Positions 35,931 through 49,326 are shown, counted from the first letter of the stretch. The stretch: 64,000 bases of DNA from Sphingomonas lycopersici (GCF_026130605.1 NZ_JANFAU010000002.1:186001-250000), one strand, 5' to 3'. Made by a program: numbers and translations. The notes: generated from the letters alone by a model not told the origin.

Positions 35931-38213
35931 TTGCGCGCGTTGCGTTTTGAGCTTCTGGCCTGTTGCGCCCTTCCTTTCGCTTTGGTGGCGGGCGCCGCCG
36001 GGGCGCAGGACCTGCAGGACCGCGCCGTCCAGCCCCCTTCGGCCGCGGGCGCGCCGCCCCCCGCCGCCGACGCGCCGAACCCGGACGATCAGATCCGCTT
36101 CAGCGCCGAGGCGCTGGAATATGATTACAACGCCGATATCGTCACCGCGACCGGCGACGTGCGCATGTTCCGCCAGGGCGAGCGGCTGCGCGCCGAGCGC
36201 GTGGTATGGAACCGCAAGACCGGGCAGGTCGTCGCCAACGGCAATGTCGCGATCACCAATCCGCGCGGCGACGTCGCTTATGGCGATTCGGTCGACCTGA
36301 CCGATTCGCTGCGCGACGGCGTGGTGCACAACATGCTGGTGGTGCTCGATCAGGGTAGCCGCCTCGCCGCGACCGAGGGCACGCGGCACGACGACGGCTC
36401 GATCTCGATGAATCACGCCGCCTATACCGCCTGCTCGGTGACCGATTCGGACGGCTGCGCCAAGGAGCCGAGCTGGAAGATCACCGCGGTGCGCGTGCTT
36501 TACCGCCCCGATCGCGAGCGGGTCTATTACACCGGCGCGCGCATCCATGTGTTCGGCTTCGCCAGCGTGCCGCTGCCGAAATTCTCGCATCCGGTCGGCG
36601 CGACGCACACCAGCGGCCTGCTCAGCCCCAATCTCCGCCTCAGCGCGGTGAACGGGCTGGAGATCGTGCTGCCCTATTATTTCGATCTCGCGCCCAACCG
36701 CACGGTCACGATCACCCCGCATGTGTTCAGCGCGGTGCTGCCGATGCTGCAGGCCAATTATCAGCAGCTCGACAGCAACGGCGCGTTCAGCGTTTCGGGC
36801 TATGTCACCGCGAGCCGGCGCAGCGACGATATTTCCGCCGGGCCGGGCGCGCCGACCAGCATGGCGCTGCGCGGCTATCTGGAGGGCGCCGGCAAATTCC
36901 AGATCGACGAGAATTGGAGCGTTTCGGGCTCGCTGCGGCTCGTCACCGACCGTACGTTCCTGCGCCGCTATGATATTTCGAACGATGACCGGCTGCGCAC
37001 GACGCTTTCGCTCGAACGGGTCGATCGCGACAGCTATTTCTCGCTCGCTGGCTGGGCGGTGCAGACGATGCGCGTCGGCGATTCCCAGGGCCTCCAGCCG
37101 GTCGCGCTGCCCGAGCTCGATTATCGCCGCCGGTTCACCGATCCGCTGCTCGGCGGGGTGATCCAGGCGCAGGTCAACACGCTCGCGATCGCGCGCACCA
37201 GCGGACAGGATACCCAGCGCGCCTTCGCCTCGTTGCGGTGGGACCTGCGCCGCATCACCACCTGGGGACAGGAGGTGACCTTCACCGCTTATTCGCGGCT
37301 CGACGCCTATAACACCAGCGACATCGCCGCGACGACGGTGCCGAGCTATCGCGGGCTGAGCGGTTTCCATACCCGCGGCATCGCGGCGATGGCGATCGAC
37401 GTGCGCTGGCCGCTGGTCGGCCCGCTGTTCGGCGGCACGCAGCGCTTCACCCCGCGTTTCCAGATCGTCGCCTCGCCGCAGATCAACAACCTCGACGTGC
37501 CCAATGAGGATGCGCGCGCGGTCGATCTGGAGGATTCGAACCTCTTCGCGCTCAATCGCTTCTCGGGCTACGATCGCTGGGAGGATTCGAGCCGCGCGAC
37601 CTATGGCGCGGAATGGGCACTCACCCTGCCGGGCTTCACGCTCTCCACAGTGGTCGGGCAGAGCTACCGCCTGTCCGACCGGCCCTCGATCCTCCCGCCA
37701 GGCACCGGGTTGAGCGACCGTTTCTCCGATATCGTCGGCCGCACCGAACTGCGCTTCCGCGATTTCGTGTCGATCATCCACCGCTATCGCGTCGACAAGG
37801 ACAATTTCGCGGTCCGCCGCAACGAGATCGACACCACGATCGGGTCGCGATCGAATTACGTCATGATCGGCTATCTGCGGCTCAATCGTAACATCAGCTC
37901 GATCGAGGATCTGCAGGATCAGGAAGAACTGCGGCTCGGCGCGCGGATCAAATTCTCGCGCTTCTGGTCGGCATATGGATCGACCGTGATCGATCTGCGC
38001 AACAACAATAACACGAATACCTCCACGCCGATCACCACCACCACCGCCACCGGCGACAATTTCAACCCGGTCCGGCACCGGCTCGGGGTCACTTATGAGG
38101 ATGATTGCCTCGCGATCGGCGCGACATGGAAGCGCGAATATCAGTCGACCGGCGACGCGCGCGCGGGCAACAGCTATCTTTTGACGTTGGCGTTCAAGAA
38201 CCTCGGCTTCTAG
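35931..38213 (+). CDS. lptD: LPS-assembly protein LptD
   Basis: Outer-membrane beta-barrel that inserts lipopolysaccharide in the outer leaflet. It is 760 residues. A signal peptide ends at AGAAGAQ (about residue 25). The periplasmic OstA/LptA-like domain (about 50-170) contains ADIVTATGDVRM, and a barrel follows that ends in a terminal Phe (LTLAFKNLGF) as expected for BAM substrates. Cysteines in YTACSVTDSDGC may form a disulphide. Translation starts at TTG 35931 (another TTG is at 35940); no ATG fits. It heads lptD-surA-pdxA-rsmA. Confidence 0.93.
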   Translation: MRALRFELLACCALPFALVAGAAGAQDLQDRAVQPPSAAGAPPPAADAPNPDDQIRFSAEALEYDYNADIVTATGDVRMFRQGERLRAERVVWNRKTGQVVANGNVAITNPRGDVAYGDSVDLTDSLRDGVVHNMLVVLDQGSRLAATEGTRHDDGSISMNHAAYTACSVTDSDGCAKEPSWKITAVRVLYRPDRERVYYTGARIHVFGFASVPLPKFSHPVGATHTSGLLSPNLRLSAVNGLEIVLPYYFDLAPNRTVTITPHVFSAVLPMLQANYQQLDSNGAFSVSGYVTASRRSDDISAGPGAPTSMALRGYLEGAGKFQIDENWSVSGSLRLVTDRTFLRRYDISNDDRLRTTLSLERVDRDSYFSLAGWAVQTMRVGDSQGLQPVALPELDYRRRFTDPLLGGVIQAQVNTLAIARTSGQDTQRAFASLRWDLRRITTWGQEVTFTAYSRLDAYNTSDIAATTVPSYRGLSGFHTRGIAAMAIDVRWPLVGPLFGGTQRFTPRFQIVASPQINNLDVPNEDARAVDLEDSNLFALNRFSGYDRWEDSSRATYGAEWALTLPGFTLSTVVGQSYRLSDRPSILPPGTGLSDRFSDIVGRTELRFRDFVSIIHRYRVDKDNFAVRRNEIDTTIGSRSNYVMIGYLRLNRNISSIEDLQDQEELRLGARIKFSRFWSAYGSTVIDLRNNNNTNTSTPITTTTATGDNFNPVRHRLGVTYEDDCLAIGATWKREYQSTGDARAGNSYLLTLAFKNLGF

Positions 38214-38259
38214 CATCCAAACGCCGTCACGGCGTTGTCCTGACCGAGTTTGGACGCTA
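38211..38259. repeat. Inverted repeat at the lptD stop, related to the 268-bp palindrome
   Basis: TAGCATCCAAAC (including the lptD stop) pairs with GTTTGGACGCTA with one mismatch, and an inner ACGCCGTCACGGCGT hairpin lies between. Bases 38224-38257 match 7695-7729, the right end of the nested palindrome. It may also work as a terminator, though no T run follows. Confidence 0.7.
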
Positions 38260-38329
38260 AGCCACGGTTCAGCGAAGCTGGTGCACACGCGCGTCGAGCG
38301 CGTTAGATGGGAATCCGAACAGAGTGATC

Positions 38330-39691
38330 ATGCGACGGAACGGGGCGGTGCGGTATGGCCGCCTGATCGGTGCGGTACTGGCGATAGCCGCGGCGGGCGC
38401 CGCGATCGGGCAGCAGGCGACGGTTCAGGACCAGTCGATGCCCGACAATACCGGGCTGGATATCCCCGCCAATCTGCAGATTTTCGGCAAGCTCGATCCC
38501 AACGTCCGCAAGGCGACCGCGATCGTCAACGACTATGTGATCACCGGGACCGACGTCGACCAGCGGGTCGCGCTGATCATGGCGGCGAACAATATCAACC
38601 TGCAGGGCGAGGAATATGATCGCCTGCGGCTGCAGGTGCTGCGCCAGCTGATCGACGAGGTGCTGGAGATCCAGCAGGCCAAGACCGCCGATGTGAAGAT
38701 CGAACCTGCGGAAATCGACCAGAATTTCGCCCGCGTCGCGAAGAATTTCGGCAAGACGCCGACCGAATTCGCCGCCTTCCTGCGCGAACACGGCTCGTCC
38801 GAACGCTCGATTCGCCGCCAGATCGAGGCCGAAGCGGCGTGGAGCCGCTATCTGCGCCGTCGCGTCGAGCCGTTCGTCAACGTCGGCGATGTCGAGGTGA
38901 AGTCGATCCTCGCCCGGCTCGAAGCGGCCAAGGGGACGGAGGAGTTCCACCTCAACGAAATCTATCTGTCGGCCACCCCCGACCGGTCCGATCAGGTCTA
39001 TGCCAATGCGCGCCAGCTGATCGACGAGATCCACAAGGGCAAGGCGCCGTTCGGCTATTTCGCGCGCAATTTCTCCGAGGCGTCGACGCGCGGCGTCAAC
39101 GGCGATCTCGGCTGGGTGCGTGCATCGCAGCTGCCCGACGCGCTGGCGCAGGCCGCGAACCAGATGCAGATCGGGCAGGTCGCCGGGCCGGTTGCGGTGC
39201 CGGGCGGCTTTTCGGTCCTCTATCTGGTCGACAAGCGGCAGGTGCTCACTGCCGATCCGCGCGACGCGCGGCTCAGCCTGAAACAGATGACGATCAAATT
39301 CCCGGCGGGCACCACGCAGGCGCAGGCATCGGCGCGCACCGCCGAATTCGCCAACGTCACCCACACGCTGCAAGGCTGCGGCTCGGTGGAGAAAGTGGCG
39401 GCGCAGATCGGCGCCGAGGTGGTGGATAACGACACGATCCGCATCCGCGATCTCCCGGCGGCGCTGCAGCAGATCATGCTCCAGCTCCAGGTCGGTCAGG
39501 CCACCCCGCCGTTCGGCTCGCCGACCGACGGCGTCCGCACGCTCGTATTGTGCGGCCGCGACGAGGCGGCCAGCGCCCAGCTTCCCGGCGCGGAGCAGAT
39601 CCAGAGCCAGCTCGAGCAGCAGCGCGTCAACCTGCGCGCGCAGCAGGCATTGCGCGACCTTCGGCGCGACGCCGTGGTCGAATATCGCTGA
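38330..39691 (+). CDS. surA: Peptidyl-prolyl isomerase / outer-membrane chaperone SurA
   Basis: Periplasmic chaperone for outer-membrane barrels such as LptD. It is 453 residues. A signal peptide with basic N-terminus ends near GAAIG. The SurA N-terminal domain (about 40-165) has AIVNDYVITGTDVDQR. Two parvulin domains follow, around FHLNEIYLSATPD and LKQMTIKFPAG. The start is uncertain: ATG 38330 or GTG 38324, both with weak ribosome-binding sites. Confidence 0.92.
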   Translation: MRRNGAVRYGRLIGAVLAIAAAGAAIGQQATVQDQSMPDNTGLDIPANLQIFGKLDPNVRKATAIVNDYVITGTDVDQRVALIMAANNINLQGEEYDRLRLQVLRQLIDEVLEIQQAKTADVKIEPAEIDQNFARVAKNFGKTPTEFAAFLREHGSSERSIRRQIEAEAAWSRYLRRRVEPFVNVGDVEVKSILARLEAAKGTEEFHLNEIYLSATPDRSDQVYANARQLIDEIHKGKAPFGYFARNFSEASTRGVNGDLGWVRASQLPDALAQAANQMQIGQVAGPVAVPGGFSVLYLVDKRQVLTADPRDARLSLKQMTIKFPAGTTQAQASARTAEFANVTHTLQGCGSVEKVAAQIGAEVVDNDTIRIRDLPAALQQIMLQLQVGQATPPFGSPTDGVRTLVLCGRDEAASAQLPGAEQIQSQLEQQRVNLRAQQALRDLRRDAVVEYR

Positions 39692-39702
39692 GGCACGAAA
39701 CG

Positions 39703-40698
39703 GTGCTGCCGCTCGCGATCTCGATGGGCGATCCGGCCGGGATCGGCCCCGAGATCATCGCTAAGTCCTGGGACATGCGCGGTGAACGCGCGCTGCCCCC
39801 GTTCGTCGCGGTGGGCGATGCGCGCGCGATCGAGCGCGTGTGGCGCGGGCCGATTGCGCGGATCAGCGACCTTGCCGAGGTGCCGCGCGCTTTCGCCACC
39901 GCGCTGCCGGTGCTGACGGTGGAGGATGCTGGCGAGATCGAGCCCGGCGCGCCCGACGCGGACGGTGCGCGCTGCGCGCTCCATTCGCTCGAACTGGCGG
40001 TCGGGCTCACCCGGTCGGGCGCCGCGAGTGCGCTGGTCACCGGGCCGGTCTCCAAGGCGCAGCTCTACGATATCGGCTTCACGCATCCCGGGCAGACCGA
40101 ATTCGTCGCCGAGCGTTGCGGTATCGCCGGCGCCAATGCGGTGATGATGCTCGCCGGGCCGGGGCTGCGCGTCGTGCCGATCACCACGCATGTGCCGCTG
40201 GCGCGGGTCGCCTCCTTGCTGTCGATCGAGCTGATCGTCGCCAAGGCGCGAGTCACTGCGCGCGGGCTGCAGCGCAATTTCGGCATCGACAAGGCCCGCC
40301 TCGCCTTCGCCGGCTTCAACCCGCATGCCGGGGAAAGCGGCGCGATCGGGCGCGAGGAGATCGAGCTGATCGAGCCCGCGATCGCGATCCTGCGCGACGA
40401 GGGGATCGACGCCCAGGGGCCGTTCGCGGCGGATACTTTGTTCCACGCCCGCGCCCGCGCGCATTATGACGCGGCGCTCTGCTGCTATCATGATCAGGCA
40501 CTGATCCCGTTGAAGACGCTGTTTTTCGACGAGGGGGTCAATATCACGCTCGGCCTGCCGCTCGTCCGCACCTCGCCCGATCACGGCACCGCATTCAACC
40601 TCGCCGGCAAGGATAAGGCCGAGCCGGGCGCGATGATCGCGGCGATCACGATGGCGGGAGAAGCGGCGGCGCACCGCGCGGCTTGCCTCGCCTTGTGA
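39703..40698 (+). CDS. pdxA: 4-hydroxythreonine-4-phosphate dehydrogenase PdxA
   Basis: NAD-dependent enzyme of pyridoxal-phosphate synthesis. It is 331 residues from GTG 39703 (GAGG lies nearby), starting [21 protein letters not shown]. Three metal-binding His lie in [20 protein letters not shown] and SPDHGTAF. It follows surA by 11 bases and overlaps rsmA by GTGA. The surA-pdxA-rsmA order is classical in proteobacteria. Confidence 0.96.
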   Translation: MLPLAISMGDPAGIGPEIIAKSWDMRGERALPPFVAVGDARAIERVWRGPIARISDLAEVPRAFATALPVLTVEDAGEIEPGAPDADGARCALHSLELAVGLTRSGAASALVTGPVSKAQLYDIGFTHPGQTEFVAERCGIAGANAVMMLAGPGLRVVPITTHVPLARVASLLSIELIVAKARVTARGLQRNFGIDKARLAFAGFNPHAGESGAIGREEIELIEPAIAILRDEGIDAQGPFAADTLFHARARAHYDAALCCYHDQALIPLKTLFFDEGVNITLGLPLVRTSPDHGTAFNLAGKDKAEPGAMIAAITMAGEAAAHRAACLAL

Positions 40699-41531
40699 GC
40701 GATCTGCCGCCGCTGCGCGAGGTGATCGCGCGCCACGGCCTCTCCGCTTCGAAGGCGCTGGGGCAGAATTTCCTGTTCGACGCGCAATTGCTCGCGCGGA
40801 TCGCGGCGATCCCCGGCGATCTCGACGGCGCCGAGGTGCTGGAGGTCGGCCCCGGCCCCGGCGGGCTGACCCGTGCCTTGCTCGCCGCCGGCGCGCGGGT
40901 CACCGCGATCGAGCGCGATCGCCGATGCCTCCCCGCGCTCGCCGAGCTGGGCGAGGTCTATCCCGATCGGCTCAAGGTGATCGAGGGCGATGCGCTGGAG
41001 ATCGACGCGCGCGCCTTGTTCGACGGCGCGCCGCATATCGTCTCCAACCTGCCCTATAATGTCGGCACGGCGTTGTTCGTCGGCTGGCTTTCGGCCGATT
41101 GGGCGCCGTGGTGGCGATCGCTGACCTTGATGTTCCAGCGCGAAGTGGCGGATCGCATCGTCGCCGCGCCGGGCAATGACGCCTACGGCCGGCTCGCGGT
41201 GCTCGCGCAGTGGCGCTCGACCGCGCGGATCGCGATGCCGGTCCACCGCTCGGCGTTCACCCCGCCGCCCAAGGTGATGTCGGCGGTGGTGCATGTCGTG
41301 CCGGGCGAGGCACCCGCCGGGGTGGCGCTCAAGACGCTCGAACGGCTCACCGCCGCCGCCTTCGGCCAGCGGCGCAAGATGCTACGGCAGAGCCTGCGCG
41401 GCGTGACCGGCGCGCTCGACGCGCTGGAGGCGGAAGGAATCGACGCGACGCGACGCGCGGAGACGGTCAGCGTGGCGGAATTCGTCCGCCTCGCGCGGCG
41501 GCTGGACGCGGCCACCCCCCGTTCGGGCTGA
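40695..41531 (+). CDS. rsmA: 16S rRNA (adenine1518/1519-N6) dimethyltransferase RsmA (KsgA)
   Basis: Dimethylates two adjacent adenines near the 3-prime end of 16S rRNA, a late quality step of the small subunit. It is 278 residues from GTG 40695 ([20 protein letters not shown]). SAM-binding [16 protein letters not shown] and the catalytic NLPYNVGT motif are present. Its last residues (PRSG) are encoded by a dispersed palindromic repeat at 41519-41547, a possible recent change of its C-terminus. Confidence 0.95.
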   Translation: MSDLPPLREVIARHGLSASKALGQNFLFDAQLLARIAAIPGDLDGAEVLEVGPGPGGLTRALLAAGARVTAIERDRRCLPALAELGEVYPDRLKVIEGDALEIDARALFDGAPHIVSNLPYNVGTALFVGWLSADWAPWWRSLTLMFQREVADRIVAAPGNDAYGRLAVLAQWRSTARIAMPVHRSAFTPPPKVMSAVVHVVPGEAPAGVALKTLERLTAAAFGQRRKMLRQSLRGVTGALDALEAEGIDATRRAETVSVAEFVRLARRLDAATPRSG

Positions 41532-41547
41532 GCTCGTCGAAGAACGG
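41519..41547. repeat. Dispersed CTGAGCTCGTCGAAG-type palindrome at the rsmA stop
   Basis: CCGTTC and GAACGG flank GGGCTGAGCTCGTCGAA. This resembles the very common CTTCGACAAGCTCAG-type repeat of sphingomonads and some other proteobacteria (from memory). It overlaps the last codons of rsmA and lies 10 bases from the convergent TPR gene. Confidence 0.5.
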
Positions 41548-41556
41548 GAGGCTGGA

Positions 41557-42063
41557 TCAGTCCTTCGCCGGGGTCGGCTTGGGCGGGACGGCCTGCGCGG
41601 TGGCGACCGGCGGCGGCCCCTTGGCGATCACCGCCGCCAGCGCATTGGCCTGCGCGCAATCGCTCTTGCAGAGCGTGCGCAGCTTGGCGAGATTCTCCTT
41701 GGCCCGCGCCATCGCGCCCTTGGCGACCAGCGCCTCGCCCTGCCCCTTGAGCGCCGTCTGATCGTTGGGCTCGAGCGTCAGCGCCTCGCGGTAGAAGCGG
41801 ATCGCCTTGCCCGAAAGCCCGCGCGCTTCGGCCACCTCGGCGAGCACGATGAACGCCTGGCGGTTGCGCGGATCGACCGCCACCGCGCTTTCCAGCGCGT
41901 CATAAGCGCCGTCGAGATTACCCGCGGCCTTGGCCGCACGGCCCTGCGCGAGCAGCGCCATCGAGCGCGCGTCGATCTGATCGTCGGGACGCTGGCCGTG
42001 GAGCGAGGTCGAGATCGAGACCAGCGCCAGCGAGGCGGCGATGGCGACGGACGAAAAACGCAT
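41557..42063 (-). CDS. Exported tetratricopeptide-repeat protein
   Basis: A 168-residue protein with a Sec signal ([23 protein letters not shown]). Two or three TPR units follow ([20 protein letters not shown], then [17 protein letters not shown] and [15 protein letters not shown]). A Cys pair lies in LCKSDCAQ. TPRs mediate protein contacts; no catalytic motif is seen. ATG 42063 gives the signal peptide; an upstream ATG at 42102 overlaps the rsmB stop and adds 13 unlikely residues. The function is unknown. Confidence 0.82.
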   Translation of the reverse strand: MRFSSVAIAASLALVSISTSLHGQRPDDQIDARSMALLAQGRAAKAAGNLDGAYDALESAVAVDPRNRQAFIVLAEVAEARGLSGKAIRFYREALTLEPNDQTALKGQGEALVAKGAMARAKENLAKLRTLCKSDCAQANALAAVIAKGPPPVATAQAVPPKPTPAKD

Positions 42064-42095
42064 GAACGGCTCCAGCTTCGGCACAACGCCGGGGG

Positions 42096-44791
<2,696 letters not shown>

Positions 44792-44909
44792 CTAGGGTGC
44801 AACGCGATCTGCGCCGACTCCCCTCGTCACCCCGTCTGTGGATCGCCCCTAGGCCGCGCTCCACCACATGATTATATGAAAACGAAACGCCTGAGAGGAA
44901 ACCCGATAT

Positions 44910-45908
44910 ATGGCGACGACCGCCGCGCTCATGCTGCTCGCATTGGTGCTGTTCTACCTGATGACCAGCATCAAGATCGTCCGCCAAGGTTATCAATATA
45001 CGATCGAACATTTCGGCCGCTACACCACCACCGCCGCGCCGGGGTTTAATTTCTACCCGGCGTTTTTCTATCGCGTCGGGCGGCGGGTGAATATGATGGA
45101 GCAGGTGATCGATATCCCGGGGCAGGAGATCATCACCAAGGACAATGCGATGATCTCCACCGACGGGGTGGTGTTCTTCCAGGTGCTCGATGCGGCCAAG
45201 GCGGCCTATGAGGTGAGCGATCTCTATGTTGCGCTGCTCAACCTCGTCACGACCAATTTGCGCACCGTGATGGGCGCGATGGACCTCGACGAAACCCTGT
45301 CGAAGCGCGACGAGATCAACGCCCGGCTGCTCTCGGTGGTCGATCACGCGACGACGCCCTGGGGGGTCAAGATCACCCGCGTCGAGATCAAGGACATCCG
45401 CCCGCCGCAGGATATCGTCAATGCGATGGCGCGGCAGATGAAGGCCGAGCGCGAGAAGCGCGCCAACATCCTCGACGCCGAGGGCGCGCGCGCCTCCGAA
45501 ATCCTGCGCGCCGAAGGGCAGAAGCAGGCGCGCATCCTCGAAGCCGAGGGACGGCGGGAATCCGCCTTCCGCGATGCCGAGGCGCGCGAGCGCGCCGCCG
45601 AAGCCGAGGCGAAGGCGACCGAACTCGTCTCCGATGCGATCGAGAAGGGATCGAGCCAGTCGCTCAACTATTTCATCGCGCAGAAATATGTCGAGGCGGT
45701 CGGCAAGTTCGCCACCTCGACCAATGCCAAGACGATCCTGTTCCCGGTCGAGGCGACCCAGTTGATCGGCACGCTGGGCGGGATCGGTGAGCTGGCGCGC
45801 GATGCGCTGGGGCAGCAGGCCGCGCCGTCCGCGCCCGCGACGGGCGCACCTTCGCTGCCCGGCGAGCGTTCCGTTCCGCGCGTGAAAGGCACGCCCGAGC
45901 AAAAATGA
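44910..45908 (+). CDS. SPFH/band-7 domain protein (paraslipin/QmcA-like)
   Basis: A 332-residue membrane scaffold protein. One N-terminal membrane segment ([13 protein letters not shown], about 5-20) is followed by the SPFH domain ([16 protein letters not shown] to about 190). A long coiled coil rich in Glu and Ala ([20 protein letters not shown], about 185-250) leads to a proline-rich tail. Such proteins form rings that organise membrane domains or regulate FtsH. It is coupled to an NfeD gene by overlap, the standard partner. GAGAGG precedes the ATG. Confidence 0.9.
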   Translation: MATTAALMLLALVLFYLMTSIKIVRQGYQYTIEHFGRYTTTAAPGFNFYPAFFYRVGRRVNMMEQVIDIPGQEIITKDNAMISTDGVVFFQVLDAAKAAYEVSDLYVALLNLVTTNLRTVMGAMDLDETLSKRDEINARLLSVVDHATTPWGVKITRVEIKDIRPPQDIVNAMARQMKAEREKRANILDAEGARASEILRAEGQKQARILEAEGRRESAFRDAEARERAAEAEAKATELVSDAIEKGSSQSLNYFIAQKYVEAVGKFATSTNAKTILFPVEATQLIGTLGGIGELARDALGQQAAPSAPATGAPSLPGERSVPRVKGTPEQK

Positions 45909-46375
45909 TGATCGATGATTTCGCGCATCACGCCGCGGCGGCCTGGGTCGTCGCGGCGGTCGCTCTGGGAATCGCCGAACTGGCGATCCCGGGGGTGTTC
46001 CTGATCTTCCTCGCGATCGCGGCGGCGATCACCGGGCTGGCGACCTTCGTGCTGCCCGATCTGCCACTGATCGTGCAGGGCGGCAGTTTCGCCGCGTGGA
46101 GCGTGGTTTCGGTGCTGATCGGGCGCCGCTGGTATCGCGACTATCCGGTCGAGACGAGCGATCCGCTGCTCAACGATCGCGCCGCACGCGTCGTCGGGGC
46201 GATCGTCGTGGTGGCGGAGCCGATCACCGGCGGCACCGGCCGCGCGGTGCTCGGCGACGGCACCTGGCCGGCGACCGGGCCCGACGCAGCGGCGGGGACG
46301 CATATGCGGATCGTCGCGGTCGAGAATGGCGTGCTGCGGCTGGAGCCTTTGGAGCAGAACCGGTCCGACCGATAA
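45905..46375 (+). CDS. NfeD-family membrane protein
   Basis: A 156-residue short NfeD with two or three membrane segments ([21 protein letters not shown], then a second near 40-70) and a C-terminal OB fold (about 90-150, with [14 protein letters not shown]). It has no serine protease domain. It overlaps the SPFH gene (ATGATGA), and the two are believed to form a complex in the membrane. Confidence 0.9.
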   Translation: MMIDDFAHHAAAAWVVAAVALGIAELAIPGVFLIFLAIAAAITGLATFVLPDLPLIVQGGSFAAWSVVSVLIGRRWYRDYPVETSDPLLNDRAARVVGAIVVVAEPITGGTGRAVLGDGTWPATGPDAAAGTHMRIVAVENGVLRLEPLEQNRSDR

Positions 46376-46408
46376 GCAACCACCCCGGCGAAGGCGGAAA
46401 CCCAGACT

Positions 46409-46469
46409 GGGTCCCCGCCTTGGGTCCCATCAAAGTATTACTTTGATGGGAGCCCTTCGCGGGGACACA
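46409..46469. repeat. Palindromic intergenic repeat, family C, copy 2
   Basis: GGGTCCCCGCCTTGGG to CCCTTCGCGGGGACACA with CATCAAAGTATTACTTTGATG in the centre. It is the reverse complement of 18801-18861. A shorter palindrome (CCCCGGCGAAGGCGG) precedes it. It lies between the NfeD and YidB-like genes. Confidence 0.8.
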
Positions 46470-46481
46470 GGGGGAGCCGGA

Positions 46482-46817
46482 TCAGCGGCCGAACAGTTTC
46501 CCGGCCAGCCCGGACAGCAACCCGCCGGCGCCACCCTCGCCTTCCGCGCCGCCGCCGCCGGCCGCGCCGATCATCTGCGCGAACTGGCCGAGCGAGCCTT
46601 CGCCGCCGATATGGCCGACGATCTGCTGGAGAATATCGGTGGGCAGCCCCGTGGTCTGCGCCGCGCCCTCGACGGTGTCACCCGGCTCGGTATGCGCCTG
46701 GCTCAGCGCGGCGATCGCCTGCTCGACCTGATCCTGCGGCAGCCCGACCTTGGTGGCCAGATTGGCGACGTCAACGTTCGAGCCGAGCTGGCTCAGGATG
46801 GTGTCGATAAGTCCCAT
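46482..46817 (-). CDS. Small DUF937/YidB-like protein
   Basis: A 111-residue protein starting MGLIDTILSQLGSNVDVANLATKVGL. It has helical repeats of the DUF937 type (LPQDQVEQAIAALSQA and LPTDILQQIVGHIGGE) and a glycine-rich low-complexity stretch before LLSGLAGKLFGR. The ATG at 46817 is preferred over GTG or ATG codons upstream. The function is unknown in the family. It is isolated between a repeat and pckA. Confidence 0.78.
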   Translation of the reverse strand: MGLIDTILSQLGSNVDVANLATKVGLPQDQVEQAIAALSQAHTEPGDTVEGAAQTTGLPTDILQQIVGHIGGEGSLGQFAQMIGAAGGGGAEGEGGAGGLLSGLAGKLFGR

Positions 46818-46886
46818 AAGGTCTAACCCTCGCAAAATACCCCGGTGCCCCACTCTAGCAGTAGGGCAACCGGAGTGCGAGCGAGA

Positions 46887-48497
46887 TCAGGCCGGCTGCG
46901 CAACCTTCGGCGCGGACTGGCGGACGCCATCGTCGACGTGATCGACGAATTGCGCGAAATTCTCGTTGAACAGGTCGACGAGCTTCGTCGCGGTCGCGTC
47001 ATAATCGGCCGCATTGGGCCAGGTCGCGCGCGGATCGAGGATCGCCGCATCGACCCCCGGCACGCTCACCGGCACCGCGAAGCCGAAATTGGGATCGGTG
47101 CGGAATTCGGCGTTGTTGAGGCTGCCGTCGAGCGCGGCGTTGAGCAAGGCGCGGGTCGCCTTGATCGGCATGCGGCTCCCGACACCATATTTGCCGCCGG
47201 TCCAGCCGGTGTTGACCAGCCAGCAATCGACCCCGCCCTTGGCGATCCGCTCCTTGAGCAGATTGCCGTAGACCGACGGGTGACGCGGCATGAACGGCGC
47301 ACCGAAGCAGGTGGAGAAGGTCGCATCGGGCTCGGTCACGCCGATCTCGGTCCCCGCGACGCGCGCGGTATAGCCCGAGAGGAAGTGATACATCGCCTGA
47401 TCCGGGGTCAACTTCGCGATCGGCGGCAGCACGCCATAAGCGTCCGCGGTCAGCATCACGATATTCTTGGGCACGCCCCCCATATTCTCCTTGGAGGCGT
47501 TGGGGATGAAATCGATCGGATAGGCGCCGCGGCTGTTCTCGGCGAGCGTCGCGTCGTCGAGATCGAGCGTCCGCGCCTCCGGATCCATCACCACATTCTC
47601 AAGAACGGTGCCGAAGCGCTTGGTGGTGGCGAAGATTTCCGGCTCGGCCTCTGCCGACAGGCGGATCATCTTGGCGTAGCAGCCGCCCTCGAAGTTGAAC
47701 ACCGCGGTATCCGACCAGCCGTGCTCGTCGTCGCCGATCAGCGTGCGGCTGGCATCGGCCGACAGCGTCGTCTTGCCGGTGCCCGACAGCCCGAAGAACA
47801 CCGCGGTCGAGCCGTCGGCGCCCATATTGGCCGAGCAATGCATCGGCATCACGCCCTGCGGCGGGAGCAGATAGTTGAGCAGCCCGAACACCGATTTCTT
47901 CATCTCGCCGCCGTAGCGGGTGCCGCCGATCAGGATCAGCTTCTCGGTGAAATTGACCGCGATCACCGTCTCCGAACGCGTGCCGTGCCGCGCGGGATCG
48001 GCACGGAAGCTGGGCAGATCGATGATCGTGTAATCGGCCTCGAAGCCCTTGAGCTCATGCGCCTCGGGGCGGACGAGCATCGTGCGGATGAACAGATTGT
48101 GCCACGCCAACTCGTTGATGACGCGGACGCGGACGCGATATTGCGGCTGCGAGCCGCCGTAGAGGTCCTGGACGAACAGATCCTTCTTCTCGCCCAGCGC
48201 GGCAAGGAAATCGGCCTTGAGCGCGGCGAAATGCGCCGGCTCCATCGCCTTGTTGCTCTTGCCCCACCACACCGTGTCGGCGGTTTCGGCATCCTTGACG
48301 ATGAACTTGTCCTGCGCCGAGCGGCCGGTATGCGGCCCCGTCTCGACCACCAGCGGGCCGTCGGCGGCCAGACGGCCCTCGCCACGCGCCACCGCGGTTT
48401 CCACCAGCTGCGCGGTCACCAGATTCCAGTGCAACGTCGCGCGCGTCTCAATTCCCTGCGCCTCGAGGCCCGAAGCCGGAATACGATCGCTCACCAT
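46887..48497 (-). CDS. pckA: Phosphoenolpyruvate carboxykinase (ATP)
   Basis: Gluconeogenic enzyme converting oxaloacetate to phosphoenolpyruvate. It is 536 residues. The P-loop is [13 protein letters not shown] (about 235-247), the metal site [10 protein letters not shown], and the oxaloacetate region is [19 protein letters not shown] precedes the ATG. It is divergent from chvI-chvG; in other alphaproteobacteria pckA sits at this place and responds to ChvI/ChvG, which fits here. Confidence 0.96.
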   Translation of the reverse strand: MVSDRIPASGLEAQGIETRATLHWNLVTAQLVETAVARGEGRLAADGPLVVETGPHTGRSAQDKFIVKDAETADTVWWGKSNKAMEPAHFAALKADFLAALGEKKDLFVQDLYGGSQPQYRVRVRVINELAWHNLFIRTMLVRPEAHELKGFEADYTIIDLPSFRADPARHGTRSETVIAVNFTEKLILIGGTRYGGEMKKSVFGLLNYLLPPQGVMPMHCSANMGADGSTAVFFGLSGTGKTTLSADASRTLIGDDEHGWSDTAVFNFEGGCYAKMIRLSAEAEPEIFATTKRFGTVLENVVMDPEARTLDLDDATLAENSRGAYPIDFIPNASKENMGGVPKNIVMLTADAYGVLPPIAKLTPDQAMYHFLSGYTARVAGTEIGVTEPDATFSTCFGAPFMPRHPSVYGNLLKERIAKGGVDCWLVNTGWTGGKYGVGSRMPIKATRALLNAALDGSLNNAEFRTDPNFGFAVPVSVPGVDAAILDPRATWPNAADYDATATKLVDLFNENFAQFVDHVDDGVRQSAPKVAQPA

Positions 48498-48618
48498 TCT
48501 TCCCCTAAAAACCTAAGGACTTCCCTTTCAGGGCACTCATTTCGCATAGGATCAGCGCTTGCCCGCGTCAAACGATGCGGCATTGAGCCTGTTCCGTGTT
48601 TGGACTAGTCGATGACAC

Positions 48619-49326
48619 ATGACGGCAACGATCGCGCTCGTCGACGACGACCGGAACATTCTGACCTCGGTCTCGATCGCGCTTCAGACGGAGGGCTTCC
48701 TCACCCGTGTCTATTCGGACGGGGAGACCGCGCTCAAGGCATTGATCGAGAACCCGCCCGATCTCGCCATCTTCGATATCAAGATGCCGCGGATGGACGG
48801 GCTGGAGCTGCTGCGCCGGCTCCGCGAGAAGAGCCAGATTCCCGTTATCTTCCTGACAAGTAAGGACGATGAGCTGGACGAGGCGCTCGGCCTCGCGATG
48901 GGCGCGGACGATTATATCGCCAAACCGTTCAGCCAGCGCCTGCTGATCGCGCGCATCCGTGCGATCCTGCGCCGCGCCGAACTGGCGCAGGCGCCCGAAG
49001 GTGCCGAGGCGGAGGAGGCGCAGGGGCCGTTGGAACGTGGCCGGCTGGTGATGGACCCGGCGCGCCACCGCGTTACCTGGGCGGGCAATCCGGTGACGCT
49101 CACCGTCACCGAATTCTTGATCCTTGAGACTCTGGCCCAGCGGCCGGGGATCGTGCGCACCCGCAATCAGCTGATGGATGCCGCCTATCAGGACGACATT
49201 TACGTCGACGACCGCACGATCGATTCGCACATCAAGCGCGTCCGGCGGAAATTCCGCGAGGTCGATTCCGAATTCGATGCGATAGAGACGCTCTATGGCG
49301 CCGGATATCGTTTCTCCGAGGAATGA
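48619..49326 (+). CDS. chvI: Response regulator ChvI
   Basis: A 235-residue OmpR-type regulator of envelope, acid and carbon responses. The receiver domain has phospho-Asp in [13 protein letters not shown] (Asp52) and [24 protein letters not shown] winged-helix DNA-binding domain (about 130-235) includes [20 protein letters not shown] and [12 protein letters not shown]. It overlaps chvG by about 32 bases. The divergent pckA promoter is its likely neighbour target by analogy. Confidence 0.92.
   Translation: MTATIALVDDDRNILTSVSIALQTEGFLTRVYSDGETALKALIENPPDLAIFDIKMPRMDGLELLRRLREKSQIPVIFLTSKDDELDEALGLAMGADDYIAKPFSQRLLIARIRAILRRAELAQAPEGAEAEEAQGPLERGRLVMDPARHRVTWAGNPVTLTVTEFLILETLAQRPGIVRTRNQLMDAAYQDDIYVDDRTIDSHIKRVRRKFREVDSEFDAIETLYGAGYRFSEE

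Noticed and set aside
35790..38288. An 832-residue open frame opposite lptD
   Set aside because: Shadow frame; lptD has signal peptide, OstA domain and terminal Phe.
49295..49326. A later start for chvG that avoids the overlap with chvI
   Set aside because: No ATG, and no well-placed GTG or TTG, occurs before the first membrane segment in this frame, so the overlapping ATG is kept.
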